Source: an uncultured Treponema sp. (GTDB lineage Bacteria; Spirochaetota; Spirochaetia; Treponematales; Treponemataceae). From it: a DNA stretch of 7,787 nucleotides. Under the pieces are notes generated by a model. The model had not been told where the DNA came from and made no database searches. It saw only the letters and a program-made list of their open reading frames with translations. The translations under genes were made by a program, and so were the position numbers. Of the stretch, positions 1-4,671 are shown in pieces. Within the stretch, counting starts at the first letter, position 1. Every line of letters starts with the position of its first letter. The stretch covers positions 1 to 7,787 of the forward strand of contig CALAEZ010000006.1 of assembly GCA_937891125.1 (NCBI GenBank), written 5' to 3'.

Positions 1-1
1 A

Positions 2-1099
2 AATACGGCTACTGCCACTGAAACTCTAGCCACCGCATCAAAGAAAAGCCCGCTCCTTAATCTTGCCCGCCGCGCGCACGACGCTCAGCATAAAAAACTC
101 AATCCCGGTCCTGCCTACGCATGGCCGATGGGAGCATGGTTTACGCTCTTTTTTATCGTGCCGATTGCAATCATCATCGCCTATTCGTTTATGAAGCGTG
201 ATGTGTACGGCGGCGTTGTGGCAGAGTTCAGCTTAAAAGCCTACCGCCAGATGCTCGATCTTGCCTATGGCATGATTTTCCTGCGCACGCTTTCGATTGC
301 AGTCATTTCCACGGCAATTTCGATTATTATCGCACTTCCCTGCGGCTACGCTATGGCACGGAGTAAGCACCAGACGCTGCTTTTGATTCTTGTCGTCATT
401 CCGTTTTTGACAAACAGCCTTATCCGCATTTTTGCGTGGATGACAATTTTAGGCGACAACGGCTTATTAAACAGCGTGCTGCACCTGTTCTGGAATATCG
501 GGCATGCGCTTAATCTTACGCATACCGAAAGCTTTGTTCCGCATAAGTTTATGTTTACAAAAGACGCGGTTATCCTCGTAAGCATTTACATGTACTTCCC
601 GTATGCGATTCTGCCGGTATTTACGGCGGTAGACCGCTTTGACTTCAGCCTTTTGGAAGCTGCCCGCGACCTTGGGGCAACGAAGGCGCAGTCAATGTTT
701 AAGGTGCTTATTCCCGGCGTAAAAAGCGGCATAATCAGCGCGCTTATCTTTACGTTCATTCCGATTTTCGGCTCGTACACCGTGCCGCAGCTTGTCGGCG
801 GAAAAGACAGCTACATGCTCGGAAATATCATCGTAGACCAGGTGCAGAAAGTGCGTAACTGGCCGCTGGCCTCTGCATTCAGCCTGGTGATTACGATTAT
901 TTCCATGGCGGCAATTATCTGGATGCTTTCAAGCGGCAGAAAAGAAGCTGGCTTAAAAAAGCTTTCTACAAAAGAAGATGTTGCGGCAAACACCAATACG
1001 CCGCTTTTAGCAGCAGGCCTTGCAAACAAGGGACAGCTTACGGCAGCTTCAGAAGGCAGCGCAGGCGAAAATGCTGAAGGGCAGGGAGGCGCGCAGTGA
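2..1099 (+). CDS. potB: Spermidine/putrescine ABC transporter permease PotB, 5' end beyond the window
   Basis: This is one of the two inner-membrane permease subunits of the polyamine importer PotABCD. It pairs with PotC to form the channel, and the ATPase PotA docks on its cytoplasmic loop. The frame is open from the left edge. The first ATG in frame (128) lies at the very start of the first membrane helix and has no ribosome-binding site, and no other start codon is in frame before it, so the true start is probably upstream of the window. Counting from that Met, about six hydrophobic helices are visible. The permease EAA loop (EAARDLGATKAQSMF, residues 177-191, bases 656-700) is intact and followed by IPG. 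Other family-like segments are TNSLIRIFAW (95-104) and VGGKDSYMLGN (223-233). The cytoplasmic tail after about residue 268 is unusually long (about 55 residues) and rich in Ala, Gly and Glu. The visible product is at least 365 residues, against about 275-300 in most family members. The stop overlaps the potC start by 4 bases, indicating translational coupling. Confidence 0.93.
   Translation, partial: NTATATETLATASKKSPLLNLARRAHDAQHKKLNPGPAYAWPMGAWFTLFFIVPIAIIIAYSFMKRDVYGGVVAEFSLKAYRQMLDLAYGMIFLRTLSIAVISTAISIIIALPCGYAMARSKHQTLLLILVVIPFLTNSLIRIFAWMTILGDNGLLNSVLHLFWNIGHALNLTHTESFVPHKFMFTKDAVILVSIYMYFPYAILPVFTAVDRFDFSLLEAARDLGATKAQSMFKVLIPGVKSGIISALIFTFIPIFGSYTVPQLVGGKDSYMLGNIIVDQVQKVRNWPLASAFSLVITIISMAAIIWMLSSGRKEAGLKKLSTKEDVAANTNTPLLAAGLANKGQLTAASEGSAGENAEGQGGAQ
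1084..1089 (+). promoter_or_regulatory. Ribosome-binding site fixing the GTG start of potC
   Basis: GGGAGG lies six bases upstream of GTG at 1096, inside the last codons of potB. It supports a GTG start that overlaps the potB stop as GTGA, rather than a later ATG, which would fall well inside the coding frame. Confidence 0.75.
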
Positions 1100-1971
1100 A
1101 ATTAAAGTTTAATCCGCTAAAGCCGTTTGTTGCACGCCGGCATAAGCCGAGTGAGCCTGCCCGCCATGCAAAGCGGCAGTGGAAAAAGTTAAATCCGCGC
1201 TTCAGCCTTTCAAAGACAGTGCTTGCCCTTTCGCTTCTGTTCCTGTTCATTCCGCTTTTTGTCATCACGTTCTATTCGTTTAATGCGTCTAAGGACTCTA
1301 CGTTTACCGGCTTTTCATTTGTCTGGTATGAAAAGCTGATTTTCCAGAGCGGGCCGTTGTGGGCTTCTCTGTGGAACAGCCTTGTGGTTGCCATTCTTTC
1401 GTCTGTTGTGGCGACCATGCTTGGCACGCTTGCGGCAATCGGCATTACTTGGTACCGCTTTTTTGGAAAGCAGTACATTCAGTCAATCAGCTTTTTGCCG
1501 ATGGTTTTGCCCGAAGTAATTATGGGCGTTTCGCTTTTAATCTTCTTTAGCGGAATAAAGATGTCGCTTGGGCTTACAACGATTTTTATTGCGCATACTA
1601 CGTTCTGTCTGCCGTTTGTCTACCTTATGGTGAGCGCGCGCATAGACGAATTTGACTATTCGATTATCGAAGCGAGCCATGACCTTGGCGCAAACGAGCT
1701 TCAGACGCTCTTTTTGGTGATAATCCCCGCGATTATGCCCGGCATTTTAAGCGGCTTTATGATGAGTGTTACGATGTCACTTGAAGACTACGTGATTACC
1801 TCGCTTGTAAGCGGACCGGGAAGCACGACGCTTCCGCTGTATGTGTATTCGATGATTCGCTTTGGGGTAAGCCCGGTAATCAATTCGCTTTCGTTTGTGC
1901 TGATTTTAGCAATCTGTGCGATTACGTTCGTGCTTAGAAAGGGCTTAAAGGGCTTTGCAAGCGCGCATTAA
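1096..1971 (+). CDS. potC: Spermidine/putrescine ABC transporter permease PotC
   Basis: This is the second inner-membrane permease subunit of the polyamine importer and the partner of PotB. It starts at GTG with a good ribosome-binding site and overlaps the potB stop by four bases, so the two subunits are probably made in equal amounts. The protein is 291 residues, slightly longer than the usual 260-270, because of a basic cytoplasmic N-terminal segment of about 38 residues before the first helix (TVLALSLLFLFIPLFVITFY, residues 41-60). Five further hydrophobic stretches follow. The EAA-type loop that contacts the ATPase reads IEASHDLGANELQTLF (191-206), ending in IPAIMPG. Family-like features include YEKL near 78-81, LPEVIMGVSLL (138-148) and SLEDYVITSLVSGPG (228-242), close to the SxDDxVIxxFxxGPG pattern of PotC proteins. 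No transmembrane helix or key loop appears to be missing. Confidence 0.95.
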   Translation: MKLKFNPLKPFVARRHKPSEPARHAKRQWKKLNPRFSLSKTVLALSLLFLFIPLFVITFYSFNASKDSTFTGFSFVWYEKLIFQSGPLWASLWNSLVVAILSSVVATMLGTLAAIGITWYRFFGKQYIQSISFLPMVLPEVIMGVSLLIFFSGIKMSLGLTTIFIAHTTFCLPFVYLMVSARIDEFDYSIIEASHDLGANELQTLFLVIIPAIMPGILSGFMMSVTMSLEDYVITSLVSGPGSTTLPLYVYSMIRFGVSPVINSLSFVLILAICAITFVLRKGLKGFASAH

Positions 1972-2041
1972 AAGCGGATGCAGGCAGTTCTGATAGAGAA
2001 GCTTTTTGCGGTCTTTTGTCTGGTTCTTATGTGCACAAAAT

Positions 2042-2059
2042 CGGCACTGTGGTGTGCCG
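2042..2059 (+). other. Perfect GC-rich stem-loop in the potC-potD gap
   Basis: CGGCAC (2042-2047) and GTGCCG (2054-2059) form a perfect 6-bp stem with a 6-base loop, ending 25 bases before the potD start codon. No T-run follows, so it is not a rho-independent terminator. In importer operons, hairpins next to the binding-protein gene often stabilise or punctuate the mRNA so that this subunit is overproduced. That role here is inference. The rest of the 113-base gap (1972-2084) holds only the potD ribosome-binding site (GAGG, 2074-2077) and no convincing promoter. Confidence 0.45.
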
Positions 2060-2084
2060 TACACTTTATATGTGAGGTACATTT

Positions 2085-3134
2085 ATGAAATGTATCACTA
2101 AAATCGCGCTTTTAGCAGCGGGTGCTGCGACGCTTATGGGTCTTGTTTCTTGCAAAGAAAAAGATGACAGGACGGTCTATCTGTATAACTGGACGTATTA
2201 CACGCCCGATGAAGTGCTGAGAGACTTTGAAAAAGAGTTTAACTGCACGGTAAAGGTAGATAGCTATGCTTCTAACGAAGAAATGTATGCAAAGCTTCGC
2301 GCAGGGGCCAAGGGCTACGACATTGTCGTTCCAAGCCAGGATTATGTTTCGATTATGATTGCACAGGGAATGCTGCGCCCGCTTGACCAGTCTAAGCTTA
2401 CAAACCGCAGCCACATAAATCCTCTGGTGCTTGAAAAAGCAACGTATGATCCGGATATGAAATATGCTGTTCCGTACTATTTTGGAGCTGCCGGTATTTC
2501 GGTAAATAAGACAAAGGTTTCAGGCGACTATGAAAGAAGCTGGAGCATTTTTGCAGACACGCGCTTTGCCGGACACGCAACCATGATGGACGACATGCGT
2601 GAGGTTATGGGAGACGCGCTTGTGCACTTAGGCTATGACGTAAACAGCCTTTCTGACAGCGAGCTTGATGAAGCAACTGCTCTTATCGACAAGAGCTGGA
2701 AGCCGAACCTGGTAAAATTTGACGCGGAAGGCTTTGGAAAATCTTTTGCTTCCGGCGACTTCTGGCTCTGCCAGGGCTATGCAGAAGTTATTTATGGCGA
2801 AGTGCCAGAAGATAAGTGGGATGAAACAATTGACTTTTTCATTCCGGAAGAGGGCGGTCCTTCTTACCTTGACAGCATGTGTATCTTAAAAGATGCAAAG
2901 CATGTCGCGCTTGCAAACGAGTTTATCAATTACATTCACCGCCCGGAAGTATATGCAAAATTCTTGGATGCATTTAACTTCCCGTGCTTTGTAAACCCGG
3001 ATGCAGAACAGTACATGACCAGTAAGCCGATGTACGAAGCAAGCCAGATGACGAACTGTGTGCTTAAAGATGACCTTGGCGAAGGTTTGGATAAGTACAA
3101 CGAACGCTGGCAGAAAATCCGTTTTACTGACTAG
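2085..3134 (+). CDS. potD: Spermidine/putrescine-binding lipoprotein PotD
   Basis: This is the extracytoplasmic polyamine receptor that delivers ligand to PotBC. It starts at ATG 2085 with GAGG seven bases upstream. The N-terminus is a lipoprotein signal: KCITK, a hydrophobic core, and the lipobox LVSC with Cys23 as the probable lipidated residue. The mature part is a periplasmic-binding-protein fold typical of PotD: LYNWTYYTP (33-41), SNEEMYAKL (63-71), YDIVVPSQDYV (78-88), DDMREV (169-174), IPEEGGPSYLDSM (253-265). By alignment to E. coli PotD from memory, the ligand-pocket positions Trp34, Tyr37, Ser83, Asp168, Glu171 and Asp257 are kept here as W36, Y39, S84, D170, E173 and D263. Glu36, Tyr85, Trp229 and Trp255 appear replaced by Y38, D86, Q230 and Y261, so ligand preference may differ. 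The length (349 residues) is normal. The closest characterised relative is probably T. pallidum Tp0655 (TpPotD). A terminator follows the gene. Confidence 0.95.
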   Translation: MKCITKIALLAAGAATLMGLVSCKEKDDRTVYLYNWTYYTPDEVLRDFEKEFNCTVKVDSYASNEEMYAKLRAGAKGYDIVVPSQDYVSIMIAQGMLRPLDQSKLTNRSHINPLVLEKATYDPDMKYAVPYYFGAAGISVNKTKVSGDYERSWSIFADTRFAGHATMMDDMREVMGDALVHLGYDVNSLSDSELDEATALIDKSWKPNLVKFDAEGFGKSFASGDFWLCQGYAEVIYGEVPEDKWDETIDFFIPEEGGPSYLDSMCILKDAKHVALANEFINYIHRPEVYAKFLDAFNFPCFVNPDAEQYMTSKPMYEASQMTNCVLKDDLGEGLDKYNERWQKIRFTD

Positions 3135-3168
3135 AAAAGCGAAAGCTGCTTGATTTTTAGTCTGCAGG

Positions 3169-3221
3169 GCTGCCCGATATGGCGGGACACATGTATCTTT
3201 CCGTATCGGCAGCTTTTTTTT
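3169..3221 (+). terminator. Rho-independent terminator after potD
   Basis: GCTGCC, a bulged C, then GATATGG (3169-3182) pairs with CCGTATCGGCAGC (3201-3213). This gives about 13 pairs, including one G-T wobble, and an 18-base loop. Eight T (3214-3221) follow directly, and a second run of nine T lies at 3225-3233. The hairpin begins 35 bases after the potD stop and should end the pot transcript before the sensor genes. An upstream segment (3142-3149) could compete for the right arm. Confidence 0.88.
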
Positions 3222-3235
3222 GCGTTTTTTTTTGC

Positions 3236-3264
3236 TTGAAGGCAATCTTAAAGCATGGTAAACT
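3236..3264 (+). promoter_or_regulatory. Candidate sigma-70 type promoter for the sensor gene pair
   Basis: TTGAAG (3236-3241) is a fair -35 element. After 17 bases comes TAAACT (3259-3264), a 4/6 match to the -10 consensus, preceded by TG at 3256-3257 in the extended -10 position. Transcription would begin near 3271. The site lies directly after the potD terminator and before the ATG at 3292, as expected for a new transcription unit. It overlaps an inverted repeat (GCATG at 3253, CATGC at 3268). The prediction rests on weak consensus matches only. Confidence 0.4.
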
Positions 3265-3291
3265 TTTCATGCAAGGTAGGAGTTTTGCCGT

Positions 3292-4668
3292 ATGAAAAAA
3301 TGTTTTAGGCTTGTTGCACTTTCACTATTTGTTGCTTTTGCTGCAGCAACCGTTCTTGCGTTTGTTACGCTCGGACGCCCCGATTCGAGTGAACGCGAGT
3401 TTAGCCTAATGCTTGCAGGTCGTATAAACGATACGGTCATGTACGAAATTTTACGACCGCTCCTTGTTGCACGTACCTTAGGAAGCTATCCTGCTATTTC
3501 AGATTGGTTTTTAGCAGAATCAGAACATTCACTTGAAGAAAATGTAGCCTACATGCAGCGCTGTCTTTCTGCCGTAAAAGAGCAGTTTGGCTATACGTCG
3601 GCGTTTTTGGTGTCAGATGCTTCTCACTGCTACTACACCTACAAGGGCTTGCACAAAATCATAAATCCGCTTGATGACCCGCATGACATGTGGTATCCCA
3701 CGTTTCTGAAAAAAAATGTTGCATACGATATAGAAGCAGACGAGGATCAGGTAAATGGAACGCGCTGGACGGTGTTTGTAAACTGCCGTGTCACATCTCC
3801 TGATGGCAGGCTTCTAGGCGTGTGCGGTGTTGGCGTAACAATGGAAAATCTGCAAAAGCTGCTTGAGTCCTATGAAAAGCAGCACAACGTAAAAATCAAT
3901 CTGGTCGATGCAAACGGGCTTGTGCAGCTTGCGTCTAATGCATCCGAAATCCAACGCCTGTATCTTAATAACATTCGCTTAGATCCAGCAAATGATACGT
4001 ATGCGGTAATTCAAAACGCACATGGCTTTCGCATTTCGAAGTTCCTACAGGAACTTGGCTGGTACCTGGTCATTCAGACGGGGAAGCAGAAAACTGGCTA
4101 TAAGATGCTTCCGCTGGTGCTTGCAAACTGTGTCGCCTTTTTTGGGCTTCTGTTGCTTGCTTTCTTTCTGAGTCAGCTTAGTACTGCTGATGTCGCCGCT
4201 CGCTCTCGTGACGCTGGCAGCATAGATGTGCTGACCGGGCTTCCTAATCGCAATTACTTTACCGAAGCCTACGGGGAGGCGGGTGTCTTTAATACTACGC
4301 GCTATAAGACAATAGCAGTGTTTGACATTGACCGCTTTACTGCTGAATCTGCGGTGCGTAATGGAAATGACATTATTCAGAGCGTTGCTCATATAGCGCA
4401 GCGCCTGTTTGAAGAGCATGGGCTTATTTTGCATTGGGGAGGCGATACCTTCCTGTTGCTGTTAGAGCTTGACATGTCAGAAGCGCTTATCCACTGTCGC
4501 TCGCTGTGTGCGCTCATTAGAGAAGAAGTGCATGTAACGGTTTCGGTGGGGCTTGCCCGCGTGGAGCTTGTCGATTCGATAAAAAAGAATTTCCACCGCG
4601 CCGCTCAGGCGTGTTATGCAGCAAAGGCTGCCGATGGCAATCGGGTTATGCTAGGGGGGGGGTATTGA
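3292..4668 (+). CDS. Membrane Cache-domain sensor with degenerate GGDEF domain
   Basis: This is a 458-residue membrane signalling protein, probably a receptor whose cyclase-like output domain is inactive. ATG 3292 has AGGAG nine bases upstream. Order of parts: an N-terminal membrane helix (about 5-27); an extracytoplasmic double-Cache-like sensor (about 30-265) with YYTYKGLHKIINP (114-126), WYPTFL (134-139), WTVFVNCRV (159-167) and LLGVCGVGVTM (174-184); a second helix (about 272-296); and a GGDEF-family domain (about 308-458). The GGDEF domain keeps DVLTGLPNR (312-320), FDIDRF (344-349), VTVSVG (415-420) and YAAKAADGNRV (442-452). However, the signature is GGDTF (383-387), without the fourth-position Glu. 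The segment after FDIDRF is about three residues shorter than normal and lacks the Lys, Asn and Asp that hold the GTP. No RxxD inhibitory site is visible upstream of the signature. Cyclic-di-GMP synthesis is therefore unlikely, and GTP binding or a protein-interaction role is possible. The gene ends in a nine-G run and is followed in the same frame by the hybrid kinase gene. Confidence 0.9.
   Translation: MKKCFRLVALSLFVAFAAATVLAFVTLGRPDSSEREFSLMLAGRINDTVMYEILRPLLVARTLGSYPAISDWFLAESEHSLEENVAYMQRCLSAVKEQFGYTSAFLVSDASHCYYTYKGLHKIINPLDDPHDMWYPTFLKKNVAYDIEADEDQVNGTRWTVFVNCRVTSPDGRLLGVCGVGVTMENLQKLLESYEKQHNVKINLVDANGLVQLASNASEIQRLYLNNIRLDPANDTYAVIQNAHGFRISKFLQELGWYLVIQTGKQKTGYKMLPLVLANCVAFFGLLLLAFFLSQLSTADVAARSRDAGSIDVLTGLPNRNYFTEAYGEAGVFNTTRYKTIAVFDIDRFTAESAVRNGNDIIQSVAHIAQRLFEEHGLILHWGGDTFLLLLELDMSEALIHCRSLCALIREEVHVTVSVGLARVELVDSIKKNFHRAAQACYAAKAADGNRVMLGGGY
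4654..4662 (+). repeat. Nine-G homopolymer at the sensor/kinase gene junction
   Basis: Nine consecutive G encode the three Gly before the final Tyr of the Cache-GGDEF protein and end nine bases before the ATG of the kinase gene. No other Shine-Dalgarno-like sequence is present there, so the G run, which can pair with the CCUCC of 16S rRNA through one G-U pair, probably serves as the ribosome-binding site. Poly-G runs of this length are slippage-prone, and in T. pallidum they mediate phase variation. Whether this one varies cannot be seen from a single sequence. Confidence 0.8.
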
Positions 4669-4671
4669 ACA

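Noticed and set aside
1..21. Tail of potA ending at TGA 19-21 in another frame
   Set aside because: Only six codons are visible and nothing in them identifies PotA. The next frame also has a stop at 27-29, so the choice is arbitrary.
128..130. ATG as the true start of potB
   Set aside because: It lies at the start of the first membrane helix, has no ribosome-binding site, and the frame is open to the left edge. PotB proteins have a cytoplasmic segment before this helix.
2006..2070. Separate promoter for potD in the potC-potD gap
   Set aside because: Candidate elements (TTGCGG, TCTTAT, TTTATA) have wrong spacing or poor matches; no pair fits.
1972..2084. Polyamine- or ligand-sensing riboswitch before potD
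   Set aside because: Only one short hairpin is present. The gap is too short and lacks any conserved riboswitch core that I recognise.
4045..4434. Open frame of 129 codons on the minus strand
   Set aside because: It is antisense to the conserved GGDEF framework and membrane helix, without any known motif or credible ribosome-binding site.
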